From the IMG/VR virus record IMGVR_UViG_3300046660_000411, positions 1-39,271 of that record: 39,271 nt of DNA. One strand, 5' to 3'. This DNA comes from a virus. The stretch's first letter is position 1; the number at the start of each line of letters is the position of its first letter. Both the position numbers and the translations under genes were made by a program. Shown here piece by piece: positions 15,571 to 23,677 of the stretch. The notes below the pieces were generated by a model. That model saw nothing but the letters and a program-made list of their open reading frames with translations, was not told the DNA's origin and did no database searches.

Positions 15571-17613
15571 GTGTCGACCGAACCGATCCCCTTTGATGCA
15601 CGCCGCAGGGCCAAGCACCTCTATTGGGCGGGCTATACGCTCGAACAGGTCGCCGACGCGCTCGAGCTCAACGCCAATACGGTGAAAAGCTGGAAGCAAC
15701 GCGAGGATTGGGACAACGCGTCGCCGCTCGAGCGCATGGAGGGCGTGACCGAGGCGCGCTATTGCCAGCTCGTCCTGAAGGACGACAAGTCGGGGCGCGA
15801 CTTCAAGGAGATCGATCTGCTCGGCCGTCAGGCCGCGCAATTCGCCAGGGTGCGCCGCTACGAGCAGCCGGGCGGGCACGAAGGCGACCTCAATCCGAAG
15901 GTTGCCAACCGCAACAAGGGCGAGCGTAAGAAAGCGCGCAAGAACCACCTGACTGAAGAGCAGGCCGAGCAGCTGCTCGCGGCGTTCGACACCGAAATGT
16001 TCGGTTATCAGCGTGGGTGGAGCGGGTCGCGGATCGATCTGCTGTCGTCCACGTCGAACGTCACCCGCTTCATCCTGAAATCGCGCCAGATCGGTGCGAC
16101 CTTCTATTTCGCGCGTGAGGCGATCGCCCGCCTGCTCGAAACCGGCAACAATCAGATCTTCATATCGGCGAGCCGCGCCCAGGCGAACGTGTTCCGCCAG
16201 TATATCGTCGACTTCGTCTTCAACGTGACCGGCGTGAAGCTGGAAGGCGACCCGATCACGCTCGATATCGACGGCGTGCAGGGGCCGCAGGGCGAAGCGC
16301 CGAAGCTCTATTTCCTCGGCACGAACTATCGCACCGCGCAAAGCTATCACGGCGACGTCTATATCGACGAGTGCTTCTGGATCCACGGCTTCGAACGCAT
16401 TGACGAGGTTGCCAGCGCGATGGCGACCCATTCTCGCTATCGCATCACGTACTTTTCGACGCCGTCGACGATCGCGCACCAGGCGCACCGCGTGTGGTCG
16501 GGAGAGAAGTACAACGAGGGGCGTGACAAAAGCGAAAAGGGCGACTTCAAATATTCCGACGAACAGCTGCGCACCGGCGTGCTCGGCCGGGACGGCATCT
16601 GGCGCCAGGTGGTCACGCTGCTCGACGCGAAGGCGGGCGGTTGCGAGCTGATCGACGTCGATCGCCAGCGCCAGCGCTATTCGGTCGAGGCGTTCGACAA
16701 TCTCTACATGTGCAAATTCGTGGACGACAGTCAGTCCATGTTCCCGTTCGCGCTCATGCGACGCGGGATGGTCGACGCCTGGGAAAAGTGGCGCAAGGAC
16801 TTCGATCCATATGCGCTGCGTCCCTATGGCGAAGGCGAAGTGTGGATCGGGTACGATCCGGCCGAGAGCGCGGCCGGCGACGATGCCGCCCTGGTGATCC
16901 TCGCCGCGCCCCGCACGCCGACCGAGAACTTCCGGCTGCTCGAAAAGATGCGTCTGCGCGGGCTCGACTTCGCCGGCCAGGCCGCCAAGATCATCGAGCA
17001 GCTCGGCCGATACAATGTCGGCTTCATTGGGATCGACACGACGGGTGTCGGCGCGGCCGTCTGGCAGCTGGTCGTGCAGAAATTCCCGATGGCCAAGCGG
17101 TTCGACTACAACGTCGCGCTCAAGACCAGCATGGTGCTGAAGGCAAAGAACGTCTTCACGTCGGGTCGCTTCGAATACGACAACGGCGCCCAGGACGTGC
17201 TGCAGAGCTTCATGGCGATCCGCGCCGAGCTCACCGGCAGCCAACGCCAGATCACCTATGTGGCGAGCCGTGCCGGCGACACCGGGCACGCCGATCTCGC
17301 CTGGGCGATCATGCACGCCCTCTACAACGAACCTTTGGACCCTGCGGGCCTCGGCTCGCGCAAATCTCGAGTGAGGATCTCCGGCAATGCACAGTCAGGA
17401 CACGATCAGCCCGGCAGCGGCCCGCGCGCATGGCACCGCAGCGGCCGAGACCACGGCTGGCGCATCGCAGCCGGCGCGCGCCATGGCCTTCAGGTTCGGC
17501 GATCCCACGCCGGTGCTCGATCGCGGCGAGTTCCTGTCCTACCTGCAGTGCCTCACCAACGGCCGTTGGTACGAGCCGCCCATTCCCATGCACGGGCTCG
17601 CGCGCGCCTATGA
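15571..17613 (+). CDS. P: Terminase large subunit P (with unusual 3' extension)
   Basis: This is the packaging ATPase and nuclease of the P2 gpP family. It starts at GTG 15571 with an N-terminal helix-turn-helix (YTLEQVADALELNANTVKSW). A deviant Walker A (LKSRQIGAT), Walker B (VYIDECFW) and the nuclease motifs IGYDPAES, GIDTTGVG and DTGHADLAWA follow in order. P2 P is 590 aa. Here the frame reaches the usual end near residue 606 (SRKSRVRIS) but then continues without a stop to residue 680, overlapping Q by 227 bp in another frame. The extension looks like translated Q-shadow sequence, so a lost stop codon or a sequence error is possible. No Shine-Dalgarno sequence precedes the GTG. Confidence 0.9.
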   Translation: MSTEPIPFDARRRAKHLYWAGYTLEQVADALELNANTVKSWKQREDWDNASPLERMEGVTEARYCQLVLKDDKSGRDFKEIDLLGRQAAQFARVRRYEQPGGHEGDLNPKVANRNKGERKKARKNHLTEEQAEQLLAAFDTEMFGYQRGWSGSRIDLLSSTSNVTRFILKSRQIGATFYFAREAIARLLETGNNQIFISASRAQANVFRQYIVDFVFNVTGVKLEGDPITLDIDGVQGPQGEAPKLYFLGTNYRTAQSYHGDVYIDECFWIHGFERIDEVASAMATHSRYRITYFSTPSTIAHQAHRVWSGEKYNEGRDKSEKGDFKYSDEQLRTGVLGRDGIWRQVVTLLDAKAGGCELIDVDRQRQRYSVEAFDNLYMCKFVDDSQSMFPFALMRRGMVDAWEKWRKDFDPYALRPYGEGEVWIGYDPAESAAGDDAALVILAAPRTPTENFRLLEKMRLRGLDFAGQAAKIIEQLGRYNVGFIGIDTTGVGAAVWQLVVQKFPMAKRFDYNVALKTSMVLKAKNVFTSGRFEYDNGAQDVLQSFMAIRAELTGSQRQITYVASRAGDTGHADLAWAIMHALYNEPLDPAGLGSRKSRVRISGNAQSGHDQPGSGPRAWHRSGRDHGWRIAAGARHGLQVRRSHAGARSRRVPVLPAVPHQRPLVRAAHSHARARARL

Positions 17614-18466
17614 CATGTCGCCGCATCATCGCAGCGCGATTCTCTACAAGCGCAATCAGCTGATCCGCCTTTTCGAGCCGACGCCCTGGCTCACGCGCAG
17701 CACGCTCGGCCAAGTTGCTCTCAATCTTCTCCAGATGGGGAACGGATACCTGCAGCGCGTCGACAACGTCTTTGGCCGGCCGCTCCAGCTACGCAACTCG
17801 CCGGCGATCCATACCCGCGTCGGCGTCGAGCCCGGCCACTATTTTTGGATACCGGACGGCGAGCCGGAATCCGAATTCGATCCAGGGTCGGTTTTCCATC
17901 TGCTCGAGCCGGAGTTGAGGCAGGAAATCTATGGGCTGCCCGAATGGACAAGTGCGCTGCAGGCCGGACTGCTCAATTTCGACGCGACGATCTTTCGACG
18001 CAAATATTACCTCAACGGCAGCCATGCCGGCTATATCCTCTATGTCAGCGAAGCTGTGCTCGAGGACGCCGACGCCGAAGCGATCGAAACGGCGATGGAG
18101 CAATCCAAGGGACCGGGCAATTTCCGCAACCTCTTCCTCCATCTGCCGGGCGGCAAAGAGAAGGGGGTGCAAGTCATCCCGATCGGCGAAGCCGCGGCGA
18201 AGGACGAATTTCTCGGGATCAAGAACACGACGCGCGATGACGTGCTGGCCGCGCATCGGGTGCCGCCCGTGCTGATCGGTGTCGTGCCGCAGGTCGCGGG
18301 CGGGTTCGGCAAGCCTAGCGAAGCGGCAGAGGCGTTCCATTACGCCGAGATCGAGCCGCTTCAGCTGCGCACGCTTGAAATCAACGACTGGCTTGGCGTG
18401 GAAGCCGTCAAATACCGACCCTATGAGGCGGCGCCGGCCGCTGCCGCGGCGAACCAAGCCGCTTAG
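17387..18466 (+). CDS. Q: Portal protein Q
   Basis: This is a 359-aa portal protein of the P2 gpQ family (344 aa in P2), a dodecameric ring at the head vertex. The conserved stretches are RYDMSP-like ARAYDMSPHHRSAI, LLQMGNGYLQR, VFHLLEPELRQEIYGLPEW and KNTTRDDVLAAHRVPP. The N-terminal 30 residues are alanine/threonine-rich and variable. It follows P in the late rightward operon. Confidence 0.93.
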   Translation: MHSQDTISPAAARAHGTAAAETTAGASQPARAMAFRFGDPTPVLDRGEFLSYLQCLTNGRWYEPPIPMHGLARAYDMSPHHRSAILYKRNQLIRLFEPTPWLTRSTLGQVALNLLQMGNGYLQRVDNVFGRPLQLRNSPAIHTRVGVEPGHYFWIPDGEPESEFDPGSVFHLLEPELRQEIYGLPEWTSALQAGLLNFDATIFRRKYYLNGSHAGYILYVSEAVLEDADAEAIETAMEQSKGPGNFRNLFLHLPGGKEKGVQVIPIGEAAAKDEFLGIKNTTRDDVLAAHRVPPVLIGVVPQVAGGFGKPSEAAEAFHYAEIEPLQLRTLEINDWLGVEAVKYRPYEAAPAAAAANQAA

Positions 18467-18472
18467 ACACTA

Positions 18473-18500
18473 CGCGCCCGGTGCCACGACGCCGGGCGCG
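18473..18500 (+). terminator. GC-rich hairpin after portal gene Q
   Basis: A perfect 9-bp stem (CGCGCCCGG paired with CCGGGCGCG) with a 10-nt loop begins 6 nt after the Q stop. No U-tract follows, so it may be a weak terminator, an RNA-stabilising hairpin or a part of a packaging region. The rest of 18501-18607 holds no gene that I can see. Confidence 0.4.
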
Positions 18501-18607
18501 GGGTAGGGCCGGGACAAGCGGCCAAACCGACGAGGCTCTCGCTCGCCACGATAACGCCCGCACCGGCGACGCCGCGGCGGGATTCCTACGAGAGCGAGAA
18601 TTCCAAC

Positions 18608-19408
18608 ATGACAAGTCTTACCAGCGTCCGTCCGGTGCGGCCGGCGAGCGGTTACATCGGCGGGAAGCGCAACCTGGCGACGCGCATCATCCCCATCATC
18701 GAAAGCACTGATCACCAAGCCTATGCCGAGCCGTTTGTCGGCATGGGCGGGATTTTCCTACGCCGGCGCCGTCGACCACCGGCCGAGGTCATCAATGATG
18801 TGTCGGGCGACGTGACCACGTTCTTTCGCGTGATGCGCGAGCATTACGGGTTCTTCATGGACTCGATCCGCTGGCTAATTGCCAACCGGGCCGAGTTCGA
18901 TCGGCAGATGCGCCTGCCGCCCGACGATCTCACGGATCTGCAGCGCGCGGCGCGGTTTCTGTATCTGCAGCGCTTGGCGTTCGGCGGAAAAGTCGAAGGC
19001 CGCCATTTCGGCGTATCGCCGCTGCAGCCGGCACGCTTCAACGTGTTGCGGCTCGAGCGCGACCTTGCCGATCTTCACGAGCGCCTGGCCGGCGTCGTGA
19101 TCGAGCGGCTCGGCTTTGCCGATTTTATCGGGCGGTATGATCGGCCGGGAACGCTATTCTATCTCGACCCACCCTATTGGGGATGCGAGCGCGACTATGG
19201 CCAGGATGTGTTCTGCCGCGACGACTTCGCAGCCCTCGCCGAGCAGCTGGCGGGCATCAAGGGCAAATTCCTGCTGTCGATCAACGACACGCCCGGCGCG
19301 CGCGAGGTGTTCGGTCGCTTCCGCATGCGCGAGCTCGAGACCACATATCAGATTGGAGGCATGGCCAATGCCAAGAAGGTCGATGAGTTGCTGATCTCTA
19401 ACTGCTAG
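18608..19408 (+). CDS. dam: Dam-type DNA adenine methyltransferase (D12 class)
   Basis: This 266-aa N6-adenine methyltransferase has GYIGGKRNLA near the N-terminus and the AdoMet-binding motif EPFVGMGG (41-48). The catalytic DPPYWG (187-192) and a C-terminal INDTPGAREVF segment follow, in the order of Dam/D12 enzymes. Its likely target is an adenine in a short site such as GATC, which cannot be read from the sequence. It follows Q on the same strand after 141 bp and may be expressed late, marking progeny DNA before packaging as protection against restriction. No cognate nuclease is adjacent on the same strand. Confidence 0.88.
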   Translation: MTSLTSVRPVRPASGYIGGKRNLATRIIPIIESTDHQAYAEPFVGMGGIFLRRRRRPPAEVINDVSGDVTTFFRVMREHYGFFMDSIRWLIANRAEFDRQMRLPPDDLTDLQRAARFLYLQRLAFGGKVEGRHFGVSPLQPARFNVLRLERDLADLHERLAGVVIERLGFADFIGRYDRPGTLFYLDPPYWGCERDYGQDVFCRDDFAALAEQLAGIKGKFLLSINDTPGAREVFGRFRMRELETTYQIGGMANAKKVDELLISNC

Positions 19409-19416
19409 CATCGGGC

Positions 19417-19442
19417 GGGGGGCGGCGCTCGCGTCGCCCCCC
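19417..19442. terminator. Terminator-like hairpin between dam and the DUF262-HNH gene
   Basis: An 8-bp stem (GGGGGGCG with CGCCCCCC) closes a 10-nt loop 9 nt after the dam stop. A TTTT run follows about 14 nt downstream in the plus direction. It separates convergent genes. A possible 25-codon reading frame at 19465-19542 follows, but nothing supports it. Confidence 0.5.
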
Positions 19443-19538
19443 TGCGCTCGTATTGAGTTTTAACATGGTTGGCGATCTAAGACCCGCCGACGTCGATGCA
19501 GTGATGGATAGGCTCGTTCGCCACCGGTCGCACAAATG

Positions 19539-21152
19539 CTAGTTCTTGAAGCCTGAATTGCAGAATGGGTGCGCAGGGTTAAGGTTGCGGCTTTGATTAT
19601 CGCCACCATCCTCGCGCCGTTTGTCGTGGTCAAACGTCATTGAATTGCTGTGAACCGCGGCGTCACAGATCCGGCATCGCACGGGATTAGCCATCGCCTC
19701 GCGGATAAATGCGCTAGAGCGTGAAGCGCTGGATGCGCCGCGCTTGCTTGGCGGCAAATCTGCGGTTGGCGGCGGGATGTCGACTACCTTAAGGAAGACG
19801 TAATCGTCCTTTGCGACGAGAGTTTTCAGGATGCCATCTTCCGCGACGCCATCGTGCAGGGCCTGAAAAATCTCCCAAAGTAGATTGGCCACCCTGTCCA
19901 GACTGCGTGCGCCACTTCCGAGGCGAGTTATCGCCAGCGAGATGAAAATCTTGTTCTGAAAAAGGTAGTCCTCGAACCGCCGCCGCACAGCGGTGAAGTG
20001 CTTTTTCCTACCCTCCCGATCCAGTCGCTGGGAAAACTCCAATGATGCCAGGAACGCGCCGGGCAGAAAGTTTCCGGAGCGAGCGTAAAAATAGATCAGT
20101 GGGTGAAGGCCAAGCGACCCGCTGTCATTGGTGCTGATCAAGTCGATCCGCTTGCGAACTTTTTCCAGCATCGCAACTGTCTGCGAGCCATCCGGATCGG
20201 GCGCCAAAGCGTCGGGTATCAGCTTGGCAGTTGCGCTGCTCGCCATCGGCAGGCCGTTGCATAGGCTGACCAGATCATAAACGAACGGGAGGGCGTTGTA
20301 GCCCTGCCCCGCTATTGGCACGTCTGCCGATGTAGTCGGGTTACGATGCGGCGGTTTGTATAGGTCATCATATAGGCAGTCGCCTAAGGTCTCGATGCGC
20401 TCCCTTCGGGTATGATCGAACGCACCCCAGTATTTGTGGCCCTGCGCACCGCGCGCAATGCATCGTGCCGCAATGGCGTTCGGAGCCGTGCGACTCTTAA
20501 GGATAGTGCGCTCAACTGGATCAATTGGCTGTGCCGCTTGATTTATCTTGAAGAAAGAGTCCTCAGCCGCCTTCGGCGTGGTGGCCGTCACCCACTGGAT
20601 GAGTATCGACTCGCGGCCAATAGCGGCTAATCGTCGCGCCTTCTCGGGATCAGAAACCTCCTGCCCGACTAAGCCCGAAAATTCAGCGTAAGTACCGATT
20701 TTGCTCCTGATCATGTCGCGCGTGCGTTTTGCAATTCGTCGCTGTTCGTCGGTAATCCCAGCGCCGAATAGCCGGTTTGAGTCAGCTTGATCGCCGTAAT
20801 CGTCGCGCACCCAAGCAATCAGCGCACTGAGACGGTGCGCGCCGTCAATTACAAATATCTCGTCTCCCCGTTCCCACAGGATGACGGCGGGAATTAGATC
20901 CCGGTCCAAGAAGGATCGAATCAGATCATAGACCTTGGTCGGCGTCCAATTGGCAGTCTCTCGCTGAAAATCAGGCTTGCGAAGGCTGTTTTGGAAGAAG
21001 CCGTCTTTTTTCAGATCGGTCAGACTGATCGTCTGGCGTGGACTCCCGCCGCCCTTCACGTCATCCTTAGCTGCGAAATCGCCGCGCGGGATTAGAGCGT
21101 CAAGGTTCACAAGTCCGGCCATTTGCTCTTCCCCGTCCCGAGCCGCGGTCAT
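19539..21152 (-). CDS. DUF262-HNH nuclease, candidate anti-phage protein
   Basis: This is a 537-aa protein. The N-terminal half is DUF262-like: residues 60-66 (PDFQRET) and the ParB-like signature IDGAHRLSAL (102-111). DUF262 domains in GmrS-type proteins use this site for nucleotide-dependent control. The last 45 residues form an HNH nuclease: C493-x2-C496, D508-H509, R522-N523, C531-N532. There is no DUF1524 domain as in GmrD, so the nuclease is fused in a single chain. A strong ribosome site (GAGGAGAG) supports ATG 21152. The gene sits in the slot after Q, the position of tin/old in P2, and has lower GC than its neighbours. A defence role against modified or invading DNA is inferred from domains and location. 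Confidence 0.8.
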   Translation of the reverse strand: MTAARDGEEQMAGLVNLDALIPRGDFAAKDDVKGGGSPRQTISLTDLKKDGFFQNSLRKPDFQRETANWTPTKVYDLIRSFLDRDLIPAVILWERGDEIFVIDGAHRLSALIAWVRDDYGDQADSNRLFGAGITDEQRRIAKRTRDMIRSKIGTYAEFSGLVGQEVSDPEKARRLAAIGRESILIQWVTATTPKAAEDSFFKINQAAQPIDPVERTILKSRTAPNAIAARCIARGAQGHKYWGAFDHTRRERIETLGDCLYDDLYKPPHRNPTTSADVPIAGQGYNALPFVYDLVSLCNGLPMASSATAKLIPDALAPDPDGSQTVAMLEKVRKRIDLISTNDSGSLGLHPLIYFYARSGNFLPGAFLASLEFSQRLDREGRKKHFTAVRRRFEDYLFQNKIFISLAITRLGSGARSLDRVANLLWEIFQALHDGVAEDGILKTLVAKDDYVFLKVVDIPPPTADLPPSKRGASSASRSSAFIREAMANPVRCRICDAAVHSNSMTFDHDKRREDGGDNQSRNLNPAHPFCNSGFKN

Positions 21153-21227
21153 AGCTTAGGCTCTCCTCGGCGGGAAGGGACGGGTACGGAATTGATAATA
21201 GCGCCTTTAATTTGAGGAGCACGAGTG

Positions 21228-21365
21228 ATGGTTGAAGCAGACGATCCGAAGTCGCTGACCGATCAGGAGCTGCTGTCCGCCTATGAGCAGACCAGCGGCG
21301 AGCCTGGTGATCCGATCGCCGAAGCGCTGCTAGCCGAGATCAAGCGGCGCGGGCTCGATACCTGA
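21228..21365 (+). CDS. Small acidic protein upstream of YedK (45 aa)
   Basis: This is a short gene with a good ribosome site (GAGGAG, 9 nt before ATG 21228). Its stop overlaps the YedK start as TGATG. The product, beginning MVEADDPKSLTDQELLSAYE and ending IKRRGLDT, is helical and acidic. I recognise no family. Coupling to YedK suggests that it is a real operon member. It shares the 75-bp intergenic region 21153-21227, containing a TTGATAAT -10-like sequence, with the divergent DUF262-HNH gene. Confidence 0.68.
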   Translation: MVEADDPKSLTDQELLSAYEQTSGEPGDPIAEALLAEIKRRGLDT

Positions 21366-22009
21366 TGTGTAACCTCTACAACCTTAAAGTCGCGCGCTGG
21401 GAATTGCAGGCCTACTACCAGGCCAATGATGACTTCCGGCGCGAAATCGAATTGGATGAGCTCGCCAAAGATTATGTGAGCAAGGCGACGCCGGGCCTGG
21501 TTGTACGGCAGGTGGATGGCCAGCGCCTGCTATCCGAACCGCTCCATTGGGGATGGCCGAATCCACGGCCAGGACAAGACGAGGTTCGGAACGTCCGCAA
21601 TTACTCGAGCCCATTCTGGCGCTCGGCCCTCGTCAACCCTGAACGGCGATGCCTTGTGCCCTTCACGCAGTTTCAGGAATGGACGGTCGAGCCTGATCCT
21701 GAGACGGGCAAGAAACGTCCGCATTGGTTCAGTCTGCTCAACCGGCCGATCGGCACGTTCGCTGGGATTTGGCGCCCGAGCGAGAAGGGCGACATTTTCA
21801 CCTTTCTGACATGTGGGTACAGCGAAAGTCCTCGCGATAGCGACGATGAGCGCGCCGCCGCCGCTTCGCATATCGTGGGGAAAATCCATCCTAAGGCGAT
21901 GCCGGTGATCCTCCACGAGGAAGACTTCGACAAATGGCTGACCGCGCCTGTCGATGACGCCCTAACGTTGGCATGTGCCCATCCGAGCCAGCTGATCGTA
22001 GTCGATTGA
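21365..22009 (+). CDS. yedK: SOS-response-associated peptidase (SRAP/YedK)
   Basis: This 214-aa protein belongs to the YedK/HMCES family, which crosslinks to abasic sites in single-stranded DNA through its N-terminal cysteine. Catalytic landmarks are present: Cys2 (MCNLYNL), Asn near 76-79 (VRNVRNYSSPF), Glu105 (FTQFQEW) and His175 (IHPKAMPVIL). Its length is normal. It overlaps the 45-aa gene before it and the next gene as TGATG at both ends, forming a three-gene operon. In a phage it may protect replicating DNA, or act together with the SOS-regulated genes that converge on it. Confidence 0.92.
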   Translation: MCNLYNLKVARWELQAYYQANDDFRREIELDELAKDYVSKATPGLVVRQVDGQRLLSEPLHWGWPNPRPGQDEVRNVRNYSSPFWRSALVNPERRCLVPFTQFQEWTVEPDPETGKKRPHWFSLLNRPIGTFAGIWRPSEKGDIFTFLTCGYSESPRDSDDERAAAASHIVGKIHPKAMPVILHEEDFDKWLTAPVDDALTLACAHPSQLIVVD

Positions 22010-22629
22010 TGGCAACAGAGAACATCTGGGTCATCATCGCGTCATCATCGGTAGGAGCGGCTGCTCTCACTCAGCTTTTTGCCGAGGTCCGCGAGCGTTG
22101 GAAGGAACGTGACGAAGCGCCTTTTTCGGCACTCTACCTCGCGCTGGCTTTGGAGGATTATGCTCGCCAATGCGAAAAGTACCTCGACGATCTAGAGACG
22201 TTCAGGGCGTCGGACGAACACGCCGGTAGGTTCCACATGTCAACGCCGGCGCTTGCCGAATATCCGGACGCCATCGACTGGAAGCGCGTTGGCGTCCGAC
22301 TATTTGAAAAGGCATTTGAGTTTCGGGTGCTTCTGTCGGAGGCCGATCGCGAAATCGCTCAAGCCTACTATTTCGACCCTCCCGATGGCGGCGATCAACT
22401 GCTGATGGAGACGCTCATCAACAAGGGTTTGGCCGCGCTCGACTTAGGGGCTGAAATTCGCAAGAAGCACAAGCTGTCGCGGCTAAAGTCAGAGACGCCG
22501 TTCTCGACGTATGGCTATCTCGCCATGCTGAAGGAACGCGCCAAGGAGAGGCGACAACTCCTCATTAAGTCGAAGATTGGCGGGGGCCAGCCCGACGGTT
22601 CGCCCGGAACCGGGCAGGATGAACTGTAG
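22009..22629 (+). CDS. Membrane-anchored hypothetical protein after YedK
   Basis: This 206-aa protein starts at ATG 22009, overlapping the YedK stop. One short N-terminal hydrophobic segment (IWVIIASSSVGAAALTQLF, residues 6-24) is followed by a charged helix (AEVRERWKERDE) and a mostly helical cytoplasmic domain. The C-terminal 30 residues are lysine-, arginine- and glycine-rich. I know no function. Its coupling to YedK suggests that the two are needed together. Confidence 0.7.
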   Translation: MATENIWVIIASSSVGAAALTQLFAEVRERWKERDEAPFSALYLALALEDYARQCEKYLDDLETFRASDEHAGRFHMSTPALAEYPDAIDWKRVGVRLFEKAFEFRVLLSEADREIAQAYYFDPPDGGDQLLMETLINKGLAALDLGAEIRKKHKLSRLKSETPFSTYGYLAMLKERAKERRQLLIKSKIGGGQPDGSPGTGQDEL

Positions 22630-22635
22630 CGTGGC

Positions 22636-22872
22636 CTAGTCGATATCGAAGAAAGGCTCGCCCTCTTCCAGCTGATAGAACGTCACCGTCGCGTCAGGCA
22701 TTTTGCGCAGCACCGTGAGCCGTTCCTCCTCGTCAGGCGCGGCTAGATATTGCCGCTGCTCAGCTGTGCCCGCGTACATGCTGGTATCGTAAACCGAGTG
22801 GATCACCATACCCGGTTCGGCCACTGGCGGCATCTGCGTCGCGGGATACTTCACTCCCAGTTCGGTCATCAT
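22636..22872 (-). CDS. Small hypothetical protein, last gene of the LexA-box operon
   Basis: This 78-aa protein starts MMTELGVKYPATQMPPVA and ends EGEPFFDID. ATG 22872 has AGGAG 5 nt upstream; an earlier ATG at 22917 has no such site. The gene ends 6 bp from the convergent YedK operon. No family recognised. Confidence 0.65.
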   Translation of the reverse strand: MMTELGVKYPATQMPPVAEPGMVIHSVYDTSMYAGTAEQRQYLAAPDEEERLTVLRKMPDATVTFYQLEEGEPFFDID

Positions 22873-22873
22873 C

Positions 22874-23185
22874 TCAACTCCTAAATCGGCTAACTGCCTT
22901 CTTCCATGCGCGATCATCGGGCATCGGCAACGTCGTGTTGGGTTCCTTCGTCCGGGACCAGGTCAAGAACGCCCCGGCGCGGCATTTCGAACATTTGAAC
23001 CGATGCATCGCGTTGGAGATCCTCTGATCCCATTGCTTCCGCTCGAACAACCACCAGAGCGCATGTGGGTCGAAGACAGTCTCCCTCGCGCAGCGTCGGC
23101 AGATCGCGACAACGCATAGATGCCAGGCAGCGCAGTCGAAGAGCGTCGTTGGGATGCGGCAACCGTCAACATCGAACCGCGCCAC
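22874..23185 (-). CDS. Zinc-ribbon-like hypothetical protein
   Basis: This 103-aa protein has paired CxxC motifs at C29/C32 (ICRRCARE) and C65/C68 (FKCSKC), spaced as in a zinc ribbon, with a tryptophan-rich segment between them. It starts at GTG 23185, immediately after the preceding gene's stop. It might bind nucleic acid or protein, but the function is unknown. Confidence 0.68.
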   Translation of the reverse strand: MARFDVDGCRIPTTLFDCAAWHLCVVAICRRCARETVFDPHALWWLFERKQWDQRISNAMHRFKCSKCRAGAFLTWSRTKEPNTTLPMPDDRAWKKAVSRFRS

Positions 23186-23186
23186 T

Positions 23187-23459
23187 TCATTCCGCCAACG
23201 CGCCTGGCGGCATCGTCACGAGGACGTCGTTAGGATCAGCGCGCCAGGCCGAAACCAGCGCCTCGAACTCGGGGCGGCTCACCGGACTTCCGTTGTCGAT
23301 CTCCATCAATCTGTGCTCGGGGATGCCGCTATCGCGGGAAAGGTGGCGATACGAAACTGTCGAGTGCAGCGCCCAAGCGAACAGCCACGTCTCGCCGTCG
23401 GCGATTGCTTGCTGCACCGCCTGCAGCGGGCGCCAATCAGGGAGCGCCGGCCGAACCAT
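23187..23459 (-). CDS. Small HTH-like hypothetical protein
   Basis: This is a 90-aa protein. Residues 38-63 (YRHLSRDSGIPEHRLMEI) resemble a degenerate helix-turn-helix, and the N-terminal part (WRPLQAVQQAI) is helical. ATG 23459 overlaps the preceding stop as TGATG. It is probably a regulator or accessory DNA-binding protein of the operon; that is inference. Confidence 0.65.
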   Translation of the reverse strand: MVRPALPDWRPLQAVQQAIADGETWLFAWALHSTVSYRHLSRDSGIPEHRLMEIDNGSPVSRPEFEALVSAWRADPNDVLVTMPPGALAE

Positions 23460-23650
23460 CAGATCGCCAAGCGCAGCTGATCATCTGCGCGGATCCGTTC
23501 GATAATCAGACCAGCGAGCTCATCTGCCGCGCGCTCGCGCAGCCGCTCGTCTGGACAGGTGATCGCCAGGCGAGTGACCGGCGACGATGACAGGATCGCG
23601 TTGACGATTGTCGAACGCGACAGCGCTGGGGTGGATGACGACTCGGGCAT
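23459..23650 (-). CDS. DUF6771-like small protein, first gene of the LexA-box operon
   Basis: This 63-aa protein ends with DERLRERAADELAGLIIER, a pattern I associate with the DUF6771 family of sphingomonads. ATG 23650 is 12 nt from the LexA box at 23663-23677. It is coupled to the next gene by TGATG. No function known. Confidence 0.65.
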   Translation of the reverse strand: MPESSSTPALSRSTIVNAILSSSPVTRLAITCPDERLRERAADELAGLIIERIRADDQLRLAI

Positions 23651-23662
23651 AGCGCGAGAATA

Positions 23663-23677
23663 GAACAAACGCAGAAC
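23663..23677. promoter_or_regulatory. LexA box, alphaproteobacterial type
   Basis: GAAC-N7-GAAC (GTTC-N7-GTTC on the minus strand) is the established LexA operator of alphaproteobacteria. It lies 12-27 nt upstream of the start of the four-gene minus-strand operon (23650 to 22636), in the right place to control it through the SOS response. A TATTCT -10-like sequence overlaps it. Confidence 0.75.

Noticed and set aside
15556-17316. 586-codon open frame on the minus strand opposite terminase P
   Set aside because: Antisense shadow of a strongly identified P gene in high-GC DNA; no family resemblance and no start context.
18501-18607. Possible cos site between Q and dam
   Set aside because: P2 cos lies beyond Q, but no sequence here clearly resembles the P2 cos core; cannot be supported from sequence alone.
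19465-19542. 25-codon frame after the dam terminator
   Set aside because: Overlaps the end of the DUF262-HNH gene, lacks a convincing ribosome site and has no coupling.
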